From assembly GCA_022385755.1 (NCBI GenBank), contig MU278353.1, positions 358,777 through 422,776 of the forward strand: a DNA stretch of 64,000 nt. Direction: 5' to 3'. This stretch comes from Trametopsis cervina. Its lineage: Eukaryota; Basidiomycota; Agaricomycetes; Polyporales; Irpicaceae. The position numbers were made by a program, and so were the translations under genes. Below are positions 47,128 through 59,358 of the stretch, in pieces (the first letter of the stretch is position 1; each line of letters opens with the position of its first letter). Under the pieces are notes generated by a model. That model was given only the letters and a program-made list of their open reading frames with translations. It was not told the DNA's origin and did no database searches.

Positions 47128-48706
47128 TCAGCTCTTTTGCAGAGCCTCAACTTGAACTGTGCCACTTTCTATGCTTGAACCGGAACCAGCACCGGAGACC
47201 TGGTTTTTATTCACGACATGTTCGGCATGAGCTGCATGGGCCGCTATAAAGTCCATATGTATGGGAGTCACGACTGAGGGAAAATTTATAAGCGAGGCAG
47301 ATAACGCAGAAGAGAAGCACATACCTCTGGAAGTATCCCCAAGCCAGAACTCGTAGAAGGCGGCGGCGCTGATTGTGGCCGGAATATTAGTCAATGCTGA
47401 GATAGCAGCGTAACGTCCTCCTGCGGCTCCACGACCCCAAATCGTCAAAGCGGTGAGACGGCCCCCGAGATCACGAGCGGCATTGGCAGATACTGGGATT
47501 ATGCTTGTCAGACTGGAGGGCCAGGGCATAAAAACGATTAAAAAACACATACTGCTGACGGGCGAATAGCCCCAAATGACCAAAGCGCTGGAGATGCATG
47601 GTTCGGGAGAAGCACTTCAATGAAGAATGAATAACGTACTAAGTCATTCCAATAATCCAGGGCGCCGCAGCGGGAGGGCTGAAGAAATTTGTAGGGTCGA
47701 GACAAGTCCAGATTACTACTCCAAGAACGAAGTCCTATGGGATCACGGGATCAGCCTACTTCTTCATCAAACGCGTAGACAAACAAAGCAATACTCACGC
47801 AGACGAACTCGTTGACAAAAACTTGACCCAAACTAGCCCCCGGTGTGAGATACAGAGCGAAGATACCTGCGGGACCTGTTGGGCTGAACAGCGTGTCTGT
47901 CGTTCCGGCGTCGACTAATGCTGCCTCCGCTAGCTGCAATATGTGAATATCTCTGGGAAGGTAGTGTATGGGACCTTTCGCACCTTAATCATATGATGGT
48001 ATTGTAGATAGATGAGCAGGCAAGCGATGTAACCGCCGAGGAGTTGTGCGACAATATACCTGAAAGTAATGTAAGGATGTGTTTTAAGAGATAGAACAAC
48101 GCACAACTTACCTGGCAGCTTTCCGCTTGGGCATGCCCTTGAAAAGCACAAACGTGATGCTAACCGCTGGGTTGAAATGCCCACCAGACGTCCCACTACT
48201 GACCTGAATGCGCCATCTTAGATATCACCGCCCCATCAGTGGAAGGCAGATTCTGTAGCACTCACGATTAAAGCGAGTGCAATGCCAAGCGCGTAGGCGA
48301 AACCTACGGTGAAGAGACCTAAAACAACACTTCAATCGATGTTCATGATCACGAACAGCTCAACTCTTACTGCCAAGATCCGGTCGACCAAGGATGTTTC
48401 CCAAGACATAAGGTGCCTGAGATCCGACACCTACGGAAGTAGCAGGCTTGCATCAGACATTACACCTCACGGTATGTTATCTTCCCACAAACCTGCATAG
48501 ACATACAGGAAGACTCCCAGCTTTGTAACACGTCAGCCTCTGGGTGGGCAACCTCTTTTATCGTCACTCACCGTCTCAGCCACGCACTCGGCCATCCAAT
48601 GCGCCTGCCGATGCCGCACTCGTTCCCATCTGGTGAGAAAAGGACCACGGGGTGCAACGTCTGCACGATGAGTGATTTCGCGTGAGGGGATGGGATGTGC
48701 AACCAT
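47128..48706 (-). CDS. Aquaporin (MIP family)
   Basis: About seven exons, about 320 aa, starting MVAHPIPSREITHRADVAPRG. TM1 is LGVFLYVYAGVG. The first selectivity half-helix is HFNPAVSITFVLF, with canonical NPA; the second is SANAARDLGGRL, where NPA is NAA. Spans include YIVAQLLGGYIACLLIYL, VNEFV plus DLVLGVVIWTCLD, and WIIGMTYALVIWGYSPVS. The C-terminal tail is hydrophilic (VVTPIHMDFIAAHAAHAEHVV...). Likely a water or small-solute channel of the fungal XIP/other MIP group; whether it carries glycerol cannot be told. The changed second motif is common in fungal MIPs and need not mean loss of function. It is convergent with SSL1 (184 bp gap). Confidence 0.85.
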
Positions 48707-50386
48707 GGCTGTATCAGTGAAGGATGGTCGGGGGACCGAGTAGCAAGAACTCTGCAGGCCTATCAAAGAGCTTTTGTATCTTGGCTTGAGCGGCGTTAAT
48801 GTCATTTTGGCACTGAGTATCTTGACAGTACAGTACTGTCGTGTACAGCATGTCAATCTGACGTGAGATCGGAGCGCATGAAAGAAGTGAGGATCTGTGC
48901 TGACATTTGAGAAATTGCGCTACTAATGGTGGATCCCATTGTAACTCCAGTATTGTACATACCTCGGCCTATGACCAGAGATCATTGAAAAGTAGCTTGA
49001 CTGGGCGGCATTGACCGTCGCGAATCCTTATAACTTTCGGAAGCTATAACCAAAGAACCCGTCGGATGAACAGCAGATAACCGCTTAGCAAACCGGCACA
49101 TTGAGAAGTCCGCTAGAATACGGAGAGATGGGGATTGGGTGATTGATGCTCCAATTGCAATAGCCATGGGATCATCAGCACCGAGTACGGTACTTGCTTG
49201 CTGAGGCAAGCGTTTACATGTTGAACATCTATACTCCTTACGGTCACTGGCGTGCCAATATCATGCTACAACCTCAGATGCATGGTACAGGTTAGATGAG
49301 AGTACTCCTGCATATTGAATCTGCGGCAAGAAATTTCGCCCTCTGAGCACAGAAACAGTTATCGGTAGTGGTGTATAGTACTTACAGACTCAAGAGAGAC
49401 CAGAGGTAGGGTGGTGACCGTTCTTTGAAGCGCGCGGGAGTAGCCTGGGGTCCTTGCCTCATTGCCTTATTGTTTCTGAGTCATGTGACCACTACACGGT
49501 CACGTTCACCCTTGAACAGTTGCAATTGCTCGCCATTAGCATTTGTACAACCGCCAGTCTATGCAGCCATTATTTCACGACATCCAGTCTCATACCAGTC
49601 TTCCTTTCAAGCTCATATATCACTCTCCGCTGTTCAAACCCCAACAGGCAGTGAGAATGTGTAACGTAAGCGATTTCTCGCTCCACAACCTCGTCAGCGT
49701 TGAGTCGCGAAAATAAGAACAGAGCTCCCACTACTTCCTCTGCCTCTTCGCGACGCCTCACTGTCTTACTAATATCTCCATTAATTTTCTTGGTCATTGG
49801 GCACAAGAAACCCTCAGATTCGGGCACGTTGCGTGCGCAGAACCGGTGTCGGATGCACCGTATCTCATCTGTCCACTGCTTTTGAGCAATCGATATCCGC
49901 GAGTGACCCGTCTACGACTTTGCCACGGACGGCAGTTTGTGCGATTGGGGTAATGAGCTCCTTCCTGGAATTATAGAATAAATCGCTTGTTACTCGTCAT
50001 GCCAGTTGTATGTAGAGATGATGGTGGTGAAAGAGGGGTCGTGCGTTCACGCGCACTGGAGTCGCTCTGCCTCAGCTCCCTGGTAGCCATGACTCAATGA
50101 TGAGAGTGGCGAGTACATTGCTCTTCGGCACTATGAGTATCGAATAATAGCGACTACTAATCTATTGTGCTCTCACTGCTTGCAAAACCACTCCTCAGCG
50201 TATTCCTAGGGACAAGCTTGTCGAACGCTAGGGGGGATCATCGGAGGAGAGTGAAACTTCAGCTGTACTTGTGCCGTGACCCTCACGACCAGCGTTGCGC
50301 GCTTTCTGCTGGGCTGAGCGTTCGCGCTGCGCTTGCAGGGCTTCACGGCGCGTGAAGTAAGTTTGCCCCGCAAAGATAGCTATCGT
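48707..50386. other. Intergenic with a relic gene fragment
   Basis: 1.7 kb; the aquaporin promoter and the 3' side of the J-protein gene. It contains a decayed orphan-family fragment (listed separately) and otherwise short random ORFs. Confidence 0.35.
49700..49890 (+). pseudogene. Relic fragment of the orphan family seen at 7594-9170
   Basis: The translation LIFLVIGHKKPSDSG followed by NRCRMHRISSVHCF matches the orphan protein segment LLPALLVDYKKPWDSDG, then ECRMHCISSVHFL, in order and spacing. Flanking sequence shows no intact frame, so only about 60 codons of the conserved core survive. Confidence 0.6.
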
Positions 50387-50950
50387 CTAGATAACGGGGT
50401 TCACCCAGGGGTAATATAAATAAGCAAGAAGAATAAAGCTTACTACAACGACTGCGCTCATCATAGCTGCATCCTTCCACCTGTCGTCCAACCCAACTCG
50501 CAGTTCCGCGCGTCTCTGCTGTCTAGCCTTCCACATCGCAGTATTCAGGTTGTGGAAGTTCTTTTTTGCTTGTTCAGCCTGTGAACCTTCAGGTAGGTTT
50601 GTGGACTTTCCCCGTAGGCTGTCGTAAGCGGCTGTAATGGATTGGAACCGTGCCTGGGCTGTCGGTGACGGCAGTGCACGGCTGACAGGAGAGTCCGGGT
50701 GGTATATTCGCACCAAGTCATAGTCTGCGAAACCAGTAAGATAACTGCTTAATTGAGAAAACATACCCACATACGTACACCTTGCTTTCACATCGGCTTG
50801 TGTTGCAGTCCGCGGGAGATGAAAGATCTGGTGTGGTGTAGGATTGGTATGTAGAGGATAGGGATACGGATTCGCGCTTGTCGAAGCCATTCTGGACAGA
50901 AATGTCCTTGTCACACTTGATTTCAGCCCATTGCGAGAAAGCATCTTCAA
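50387..50950 (-). CDS. J-domain (DnaJ-like) protein with C-terminal membrane span
   Basis: Two exons (50950-50779 and 50724-50387) give 169 aa. The N-terminus MKMLSRNGLKSSVTRTFLSRMASTSANP is basic and lacks acidic residues, like a mitochondrial presequence. The J domain follows: YPLHTNPTPHQIFHLPRTATQADVKAR, LVRIYHPDSPVSR (with the HPD motif) and FQSITAAYDSLRG. The end is a membrane span, AAMMSAVVVVSFILLAYLYY. Small mitochondrial or ER J-proteins of this layout act as co-chaperones for Hsp70 through HPD. The location is inference from the presequence and span. The donor T/GTACGT gives the only frame-keeping join. Start could be at Met 50950 or the later Met in the leader. Confidence 0.85.
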   Translation of the reverse strand: MKMLSRNGLKSSVTRTFLSRMASTSANPYPYPLHTNPTPHQIFHLPRTATQADVKARCTYVGMFSQLSSYLTGFADYDLVRIYHPDSPVSRALPSPTAQARFQSITAAYDSLRGKSTNLPEGSQAEQAKKNFHNLNTAMWKARQQRRAELRVGLDDRWKDAAMMSAVVVVSFILLAYLYYPWVNPVI

Positions 50951-51378
50951 AAGTGCTGCGTGAGTGGACGAAAACAGCGGCAGCCTTACAGTATCGCGCT
51001 GTGGATGTCATTAGAAATGTTCGTGCCGGTCAGACGCCGGACTGAGGAACGCAACCTCCGCCCGGATCAATTCTGATGGCGGGCACATCCATATTAGGAA
51101 CATTCAAGTTCGAAGTGTTGGTACAACTGCTCAAGCTGGGCTGTCGACCTTGAGAACGTTCTTTTATCCCGCTACTTACACTCTGACAACTTGCAAGCTT
51201 TCAGGTTCAGAGTCAAGTCTCCAGCACTCATGCGAATTTGGTTTTCATTCGTCAGCCAGTGGACTGGAGCGAATGGCACATCGGTTCCATGCTGGCTAGT
51301 TTGGAGGATATAACAGCGTCCCCAAGCTGCCCTTACTCTCAACTTCACACTTCCCTGTAGATATAAACCTCCACAAAT

Positions 51379-51850
51379 GTTCTCTAGGCTCACCACTGTT
51401 ATTCTTCTTACTCTCTCTCCCCTTGCCGTCACCACGCCCACCGTCACTGCGACGACAATCGCCGCCGGACACCACTCCGATCAGCACGAGCAGCTGCGAC
51501 CCTGGCCTTATCCAGTGTTGTGCGAGTTTCCAGAGCGTATGTTAATTGGGTCTCCAGCGCAGACTTCATTGACATATCGGGTCATACAGTCTAGTTCCGG
51601 GGCAGTAACCTATCTTCTTGAATCGCTGGGTGTCGTGCTGAGCGAAGTCAACGTCCCCGTGGGATTAGATTGCTCCCCCATCTCTGTTGCGGTTCCGAGC
51701 CTATATGCAACGGCCTTGAACCAGCCCGTTGCGCAAACGACTTCGTAAGTTAACTGAGATAAAACCGCCGACAAAATCGAAGGCTTACTCTGCTTCCACT
51801 ACAGAAAGACCTCATCGCTATTGGTTACGTTCCTGTTACCCTTTAAACAA
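51379..51850 (+). pseudogene. Decayed class I hydrophobin
   Basis: Starts [21 protein letters not shown], nearly the signal peptide of the intact gene at 52843. The downstream DNA also aligns: intron 1 (GTATGTTAATT), the SSGAVTYLLESLGVVLSEVNV segment and LDCSPISV. Frames shift between the N-terminus and the CC region, where SCDPGLIQCCASFQS is in another frame. They shift again before the distal cysteines; CNGLEPARCAND is off frame and the CC pair is lost. The Kex2 KR site after the signal peptide is also missing. The intact neighbour lies about 1.4 kb downstream, so this is a decayed tandem duplicate. Confidence 0.8.
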
Positions 51851-52754
51851 GAAATCTCAAGGTCAGCGGAGTGAAATGCAACCCAACCCAAAGTCACTCA
51901 GCCTTGTTCAAATCCCTGTAGTCAAGGAAAAGTAACGAGTCAGATGTGACGTCTGCCTGCACTGTGAGACTTTTGGGAGCAGGTCGAAAGAGTGTACAAA
52001 ACATCAAGGCCACATATTGTCACTTGCGCTTATCATCAGCTGACATGTCAAATTATTGAATGCTATGTCTGTGACTCCACTAAACGCCTGTAATAACGGA
52101 TGTTTTGCATCAACATGCTGAAATACATCCTATTAACTTACAACGTGAACAGCGTTTACGGCTTACCCAGTGCTTACCGTTGTTATTCGAAGGGTGACTT
52201 GGGTAGTAAACTACAACCAGATGACGTTTTCCCCATTCATCTATGACAGTCCACGACTCACGTACTGTCAACATATCAGAGTTACGCACAAACGGTGGAG
52301 CACCATTTGTCTCTAGACGCTGCGCACAGGACCATTTTCCGAACTCTGGGAGGTTCTTTCTACGCGTTTTGTCGTACACAGAGCCGCAAGTCATAGAACA
52401 CGATTTGATTATCACCGAAAATTTCGTCACGCGTACCAATTTATCTCAATGTAACGTCAAACCCATGCAGCTGCCATGCAGAGCCTGAGCCCTTGCATTC
52501 AGTTATCGGTTACATTGAGTGAGCGGTTTTACCACGTACCGTCAACCATAGCGACCCGTGCCAGCATGGCCAATGTGATACGGCACCGTAACAGCTTCCT
52601 GCTGCAGAGCCTTCCATTCACGGAGCTAAATTGTCAACATCTGTCAGGGATGAGTGACGTCGGGTCGTGAACAATGCAGCAGCCATATCTTTTTCTCGTC
52701 ACCGGTACCGTGCGTCTCCAGCAGAAGCTGGCCGTCGTCCTTGGCGGGGTTTCC

Positions 52755-52762
52755 TATAAATA
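52755..52762 (+). promoter_or_regulatory. TATA box (TATAAATA) of the hydrophobin gene
   Basis: TATAAATA lies 88 bp before the ATG at 52843. The other two hydrophobin genes also have a box at this distance. Confidence 0.6.
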
Positions 52763-52842
52763 CAGCCCTGCAAGCTGCTCAATCCCTCAGTCTCTCAGCT
52801 TCAGACTTCCCTTCAGTTCTCGAACCCCAGAAACTTCCAAAG

Positions 52843-53365
52843 ATGTTCTCTCGTCTCACCACCGTCACGCTTCTCGCTCTCTCTACCCTTGCGGTCGCCA
52901 CACCAGCCCCGGCTGATAAACGCTGGGGTACGCCTACCACCACGCCCGCCGTCACGAAGACGATCACTGTGACTGCGCCGGCCACGGCTGCGACCGACGC
53001 GGGCAGCTGCAACACTGGTCCTATCCAGTGCTGCCAGAGCGTCGAGAGCGTAAGTTAATTCGGTGTTCAGCACAGATTTCATTCGACGTAATCGGTCATA
53101 TAGGCGAGCTCCCAGTCCGCAAGCGCTATTCTGGGGTTGCTCGGTGTTGTGCTGAGCGACCTCAACGTCCTCGTTGGGTTGACTTGCTCCCCCATCTCTG
53201 CCGTCGGCGTCGGAAGCGGCTCTACGTGCAATGCCCACCCCGTCTGCTGCGAGAACAACAGCTTGGTAAGTGTACCAGAATTGAACCGCTGAAATATCGA
53301 GACCTACATACCTCATGTTACAGGGAAGCCTCATTTCTATTGGCTGCGTCCCCATTTCCCTTTAA
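52843..53365 (+). CDS. Class I hydrophobin 1
   Basis: Exons 52843-53049, 53104-53265 and 53324-53365 give 136 aa, typical length. A signal peptide ([21 protein letters not shown]) is followed by PADKR, a Kex2-type site, then a Thr-rich spacer. Eight cysteines show the hydrophobin order: [25 protein letters not shown] and SIGC. Conserved landmarks are [18 protein letters not shown] and the last exon [13 protein letters not shown]. Class I spacing puts many residues between C3 and C4, as here. It should self-assemble at air-water interfaces into amphipathic rodlets on aerial hyphae or fruiting bodies (family knowledge). The three-exon layout, with a 13-residue last exon, is shared by all three intact genes in the window. 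Confidence 0.93.
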
Positions 53366-53884
53366 GTGGGATAAATATCGAGGTCAGCATAAATCTATAT
53401 AATACGAGATAAAGTGACTCAACTATGTTTAGACTCCGTAGTCGTGCACGAATAGCGAGTTTGTGATGGGCGATAAATAGTCAGAAAATTGTTGTTTGGT
53501 TTCAAGGAATATATTGCATGCCCATGAGATTGTCTTTCATTTCTGTGTGCCTGAGTTCTTGCGGAAATCCTGAAGTAGGACAAGAAGCCATTGAATGACT
53601 CTGCGTGACTATGAACAGGACGGTTATGTCAAAACAGCGTCCCATAGATATTACCATACAATCACAGAACGGCCGAAGAGGTATAAAGGAGCACTCAACG
53701 TGGCAAATAGAAAACACATGGTTTGGTTTGCTGAAGTCCGACAGAGATGAGAGAAGTCCTGAATAATGGGAGTAGGGTACCGATAAAAAAGGTCCGGGTG
53801 TAATAAGGATACAGCGAATGACGAGGTATGACGAGGGCTCAACAAAGGTACGTAGGACGACAAATGGGGAAGGACTACAGATGA
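53366..53884. other. Intergenic, convergent
   Basis: 519 bp between the hydrophobin (+) and the NPF-tailed gene (-). Minus-strand short ORFs here are not supported. Confidence 0.35.
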
Positions 53885-54897
53885 TCACTCGAACGGGTTC
53901 GTGCGGCCAGTCTGCGCAGTCATGGCTCGTCAAGAACAGCAGAAGACGTTGGACTCGAGTAAGAAGCATACCTGATTGTCTCCACGTTCTCGGCAACCGC
54001 ATAACCAGTCAGTCCACCATCGTTTGTCTGGCAATTCCTCTTCCTGCACTTCTGCGGGGATAGTCGGTGGTGGTATGGGCTCCGGAGGACGGCTGGCATG
54101 CGGCGTTCCGGTGCGTGGGGGTGGCGATCTCGGTTCTGGAAGGCCCAGTGGCTGCGGAGGAGGATGAGAACGAGATTTCGACTTGTCGTGACTGCTTGCA
54201 GTGGGGACCGTTAACGAGCCTGAGATGTCTTTGCCGGTGCTGTCTGAGGCTTCGGTCATGATCGCAGAGTCTCCCGGCGTGTTTAGCGAGACTGTTGATG
54301 CGTTGGGCGTCGCGAACGGATTCTCAGGGTTTGCAGACACAGACACGGCAGTGTCGTTCTCAAAATCGTCCATGGGCACACCGTCTTCCGACGATGGTAC
54401 AATGTGATGCTGCCCAGCACCCTGCACAGGAGGTCTTGATCGCTTCCCTGACCATAGTAGACTAGCCCTCCGGGTGACGTCTGTTACGAGCGATGCAGAT
54501 GCCACAGTCGACGATGAGTCTCTGGCAGCTTTCCGACGTTGCCTCTCCGCGACCTCCCATTGCCGCAGATTCTATGTGGTACTGTTAGGCTATGGCAGGA
54601 TGTAGGCAGCAGACGTCAAACAGTTGAACGCACCTCCTCTATTCTTCTAGACTCTTCTACTTCATCATTTGGCGGTGGGTAGCTCCCTCTCCTGTCGTCT
54701 GTCTCGTCCGCCGTATCGTCATCCTCCTCGTCCGCAAAGGGCCCCTCATCTCTCTGCTTTTGCCGCTGTCTGTCTGTTTTCGCAACCCTGGTTGTCGGAG
54801 AGGCGCTTGTGTCCGAATCTGTGTAAACGTCTGCTTTGCTGATGTCCTCTTCCACCGGCAACTGCAACGGTAGGTGCTGTGTGGGTGGAGAGCTCAT
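53885..54897 (-). CDS. Disordered protein ending in an NPF motif
   Basis: Exons 54897-54634, 54571-53972 and 53911-53885 give 296 aa. It is highly charged and rich in Asp, Glu, Ser and Pro (FADEEDDDTADETDD; PPPRTGTPHASRPPEPIPPPT). There is no membrane span. A helical stretch NLRQWEVAERQRRKAARD lies near residue 90. The last coding exon is only 27 nt and encodes TGRTNPFE; another NPF occurs inside (ENPFATPN). NPF is the ligand of EH domains of endocytic proteins, so a role in endocytosis or vesicle sorting is plausible, as inference. No family is recognised. If the tiny last exon were skipped the C-terminal NPF would be lost. Confidence 0.7.
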
Positions 54898-55306
54898 CGC
54901 TCTCCGTAAAGCTGATAACTAAGCTTGAGAAGTTGGGTGAGGACGCGGAAGATCGGGTCCAGTAATGGTAACAGGCAAGTTGCAGACTCCATATTTAGCT
55001 CACACTGGTAAGTGAGTGTATTAGACGCTCGATAATTACGTTGATCTCCAACATCCGATTTTCGATGCACCGCTATTGGAACATGGCCAACTGGGAGACG
55101 GCAGGATACATGGACCAGACTGATGCTCTATTTGCGAATTTACAGATGCAGCAGTTGTAGGAGGGTGTATATTAACTAAAATTGATGATAGTCCGGGCAG
55201 GCAACATAAAACAAACAGATCGACGGATAGAAGAGAATGAGTGCAACTCCGGGATAAGAGAGAGTCCGTAGCTCCAGGGAGAGGTGCATCCAGAGAATCG
55301 TGCCGT
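54898..55306. other. Intergenic
   Basis: About 410 bp; upstream of the NPF gene and downstream of the Cys-rich gene. No gene seen. Confidence 0.35.
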
Positions 55307-56673
55307 TTAGAACTTGCCGCCGTATTGTCTGTCGCTGCGGTCGGCGACGAGGCTTTCATGGCTAGCGTCGAACCCGTCGTCGGAGAAATGATGACGCAAT
55401 GCGCTTGACTTTTTGGTCGAGTTGAGCATCGGGATCTGTGAATCCTCAGATTGTACTCCGTCACGGCTGTACATCGTGCTCCTCGGGCTACTGCCCTGGA
55501 CACCGTTATGGGACAAGGACATAAGAGAGTGGCGGGCGGATTCCTGCATCTGCATGATGTTCTGACGGAAAGCGTTTTGCTCGCGCCAGTACTGCATGCG
55601 CTTCTCACGTTCTGAGTTACGATGGCCTCGGTGCAAGTAGTACAGGCCGATCAAGGTAGCCACCATTCCTGATATGATCTTCTCAGTAAATGTACACCTT
55701 TAGACAGACAGGACACACCTCCGAAAATGCAGAGCGCCACGACAACATATACCCATGTAGCTACATGCTCAGGAGTGTTGGCGGTCTTGCCGCATGTTCC
55801 ATTATCAAGGCAGTTGAATGTGAGGCACCTACGAACAAACAAACAATCAGACTGATAATCAAGCTGTCATGCAGTGAAGGTACGTACTCTTTGTCCGCAT
55901 CACAGCTCTCTCCCAGGTCCTTTTGTTGTATGCACTGTTTCTGCTGCACGTCACAGTACAGACCAACACGACAGTTGCCACTGTACCCCAATGAGATGAA
56001 TAACACCATAGCTGTATTATGAAGGCGCACCGTGACACGACTTCTACCTGCTCATCTGTTCCAGAGTAGATGATGTAACCGGTGTTCTCGATCTCGCACG
56101 CTTCACCGACGGTCACATTGGCCCATCTGCACACCTGAGTTTAACACACAGGACCGTCGAGAGGAGGAACTGCACTCACTGGCAGACGTTATTGAGACAT
56201 ACCGACCCGTTCACATTGAGCCCAAAGCCGGTGTGGTCTGCAAGATCCTTGAAGTTCGGAGGACCCTCGCATTCATCTATAATGTCTTAGAAGCTTTGCA
56301 ACAACTTTTCACACAGGCACTCACCATCTCGGTTGAACTGGCAAGGACTGCCTACGGGAAGCAATGGCTGGCACTTATCCTCCTCATCGGGACAGAAGAG
56401 ACCAGGATCACATCTATTTGGTATGGTAGCTGGGTTGCTGTATCCAAAGGGAAACTCGTCTCTCCTGCATCCCTTGTGGTCGCAAAGGGCAGAGGAGTTA
56501 CAGAAGGTCACTGAGTTGCAGTCGCCAACGAATTGGTAGGTTCCTATTTGGAGTCGCTGGTTATTTACGCTGCATGGCTCGCCATAGTTCGCATCTCCAG
56601 CTTGAACGACTTGTGGGTGGAAGTAGGGACCCAGCGAGAATAAAACGAGCGTGAGGGGCAGTAGTAGAATCAT
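55307..56673 (-). CDS. Cysteine-rich extracellular domain, single-pass membrane protein
   Basis: About six exons; the best start is the Met at 56673 (MILLLPLTLVLFSLGPYF, a signal peptide). About 250 residues follow with many spaced cysteines: GEPCSVNNQRL, NSVTFCNSSALCDHKGCRRDEF, RCDPGLFCPDEEDKC, PVGSPCQFNRDGEC, NCRVGLYCDVQQKQCIQQ and CLDNGTCGKT. A membrane span WVYVVVALCIFGG...MVATLIGLYYLH then leads to a cytoplasmic tail of about 110 aa (REKRMQYWREQNAFRQNIMQ...). The repeating C-x(n)-C layout suggests small disulphide-bonded modules like those of wall or matrix proteins. It lies between two hydrophobin genes, which fits a surface role but is no proof. Family not recognised; likely conserved in Agaricomycetes. 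Confidence 0.75.
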
Positions 56674-57117
56674 GGTCGGCCAAGAAGCGATGGCGAGGTT
56701 CAATCGCCTTCGTTGTCGTCGTCGTAGTCGGAAACAAGGGTATGTGTGACATGTGAGGCGTGACACCTGCGATACATCATTCGCGTGCTGCGGTGACATA
56801 AATAGCGCTAGTATTCACTTGCCATCGGCTCTCAATCTGATACTGAGTTTGCCACCGGTCCATTTGGTGGATAACGTTCGCAAGCAATCATAATCTCACT
56901 ATCATACACAAGGCATTGTTTCATAGCATAATCTGACACTTATACATGCGATGGTACTACACGATCAAACTCGTTCTTTACATGAGGATCTCCAGCTTCC
57001 CACATCCACGGCAACGATGCGGTGCGTGTACATTCTCGCAATTGTTCCTGACATGAGGATTAGTCGCGTTAGACGATTATGTACGAAATACCACTTACTG
57101 GCCAACGGAGACGATAT
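56674..57117. promoter_or_regulatory. Intergenic: promoter of Cys-rich gene and 3' end of hydrophobin 2
   Basis: 444 bp; no gene seen. Both flanking genes are on the minus strand. Confidence 0.35.
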
Positions 57118-57629
57118 TTACAACTGGATGGGGACGCAGCCGATAGAAATAAGGCCGCCCTGCATAGATACGTTAGTACTATGCTGCGAGTGGCCATATT
57201 CGACTTACGATCGCGTTGTTCTCGCAGCAGACAGGCGAGGCGTCACAAGTACCACCGCTCCCAATGCCGACGACGGAGATTGGGGAGCAATTGACGCCGA
57301 GCAAGACGTTAAGGTCGCTCACAACGATACCGAGCAAGCCGAGGAGGGCGTTACCGGCGGCGGAGCTGGCCTGCACAATATTGTGTTGCATGAGTATTAA
57401 TTCCGCTCCCCGTGGTAGACGATGTACTCACGGACTCGGTGCTCTGGCAGCACTGGATAGGGCCGGTGTTGCAGCTGCCAGCACTGGTGGGGGTGCTGGC
57501 AGGAGCGGTCACCGTGATGGTAGTCTTGGCCGTGGTGGGCTGGCCGCCACGCTTCTCAGCGGGGGCCGGTGTGGCGGTCGCAAGGACGGAGAGGGCAAGC
57601 ACTGCGTAGACTGAGATGCGAGAGAACAT
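57118..57629 (-). CDS. Class I hydrophobin 2
   Basis: Exons 57629-57432, 57370-57209 and 57159-57118 give 133 aa. The signal peptide [19 protein letters not shown] is followed by PAEKR-GG (Kex2-type site) and then a Thr-rich spacer. The cysteine pattern is [25 protein letters not shown] and SIGC, eight in all. It is close to hydrophobin 1 (52843), especially in [11 protein letters not shown] and CVPI, so the two are recent duplicates in opposite orientation. A TATA box (TATAAATA, complement at 57710-57717) lies about 85 bp upstream. Expected role: surface rodlet layer. Confidence 0.93.
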
Positions 57630-59358
57630 GGCTGTTGAAGGCTTTGGTCTCGAAGGAATTCGATGTGTAGTAGCTGAGCTGCTGAGGATCTACGGTTAGG
57701 TGTGTCGTGTATTTATACTCTGCACCTTGTGCGTCCCTGTTTGTTTTGCTTGAATAATATCTTGTGCTGTGTACAGCGTACTGTGCTCGTTTGCAGACAC
57801 ATGTCGAAATCGTCACCACAGTGCAGTTGTCCCAGCTGATTTCTGTGACTCCACATTGGAAATACTGCAAGAATGACGGCGACGACGTCTAGAGGGCTTC
57901 AAGGCCTGCAGAGTTCCCCTTTGTCTCAGGTACTGAACGTGGCCAATTAATTTCGGTGTAAAAACAAACAATCTGATCAGTACGGTGACGTCGATTTGAA
58001 AAATTCACGAACATGCAGCTACCAGCGGAGCGCAGAATGCGAGTTCTGCTCGTCACGAACACCGAATCGGATGTATGCCGACGGAGATGCTGCTGAGACG
58101 CACGCCGTCCCCGTCTAAGTAATGCCAGAAAGGAGCGCTGCCGAGGCTTCAGTGAATAGGAACATGTATCTCACCGTAATAAATTGTGTGAACACATCGA
58201 CATCCTCACGAGTAAGTGGAGTTGTGCACACTTCCTTCGGTCGTCATCTTTGCCAGTGCTTGACCTCCTTAGGCTCACCGTCTTCCGCAAGTTGTCATGG
58301 CGGAGTAGTCAGACATGGCCCGAATGCGTACGCTATGAGGCCAGAGGTTGGCTGACGTCGTAGGGGCTTTATTTGTACGGTGTAAGACAAAATCACAAAT
58401 CCTTCGAGTGGTTTTTCGAGTGGTTCAATGGGTCCTCAATGGTTTCCCTTGGTATTCTTGAGTGTGTAGCGCAGGGTAACGCTTATCGGTAGGTGCCGGA
58501 CGCGAGTCTTCACCCAATTGGTACTTTGTATCGGTGCCGTTACAGGGATGCAGTGGGCAGTGCGCTCAGTACCATACGACCAATGCGTGTGGGGCACAGC
58601 GAGCATGATTACAGCCTGTTGCCACCTGCATTGGTCGAATCAGCCGAACACCAATAAGCAAGCGTTGTCGTCGTGGCCTACTCTATCGGGACTTCTACAC
58701 TCACGCTGGGCGAGCAGCGCTCTTATTGGCGGCTCCAGCGTACGGTTCATCAAGCTGTTAGGCGCAGAAAACATCTCTGTCAAGTCCGTGAGAGGATGGA
58801 TGTGATTTTTGCCTTTAAACGCACCTACACGTGGACAGCGGCCACAACAAATCTTTGACGGGACGAAATGAGCGGGGATGCGCGAGGTCGACACGACGTT
58901 TAGGCCGTTATCTGCTCCCATTCGAGCAAATACTGCACCTCAGTCCAAGGTTGCAACGTCGGGCACCCGTAGGTCGACTGACACATCGCTGTGGTTCCAA
59001 TGACTTCGTTTCCATACGGACTTCTCGTAGACGGTGGTCTCTGGCCGAGGGGACATTCCTCGGCTGGTCAGAGGATACCACGGGCTCTCGCCCCACCAAC
59101 AGAGGACCGATACCTACTCAATAAAGGCCACCGTCACTGCTGGCCACATTGCCCGCGGGTTATTTGAAACGATCCTAAGATAGCTAGATGTCAAGAATAC
59201 GATGAACATGCCGTGTTGTCATTCCGTACGCCAAGATGCATGCCATGTCATGACTTACGTTGTGCATGCTTGTCCCTCCCGAGTTTGTATAAAATCCTCC
59301 CATGCACCGTAGAGCGGAGAATACAAACGGCACAGACATCGCAGCATAACTCCACAAC
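57630..59358. promoter_or_regulatory. Divergent upstream region between hydrophobins 2 and 3
   Basis: 1.7 kb. TATA boxes lie at both ends: complement at 57710-57717, and TATAAAA at 59288-59294 before hydrophobin 3. Short ORFs near 58.6-59.1 kb show no motif. Confidence 0.45.
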
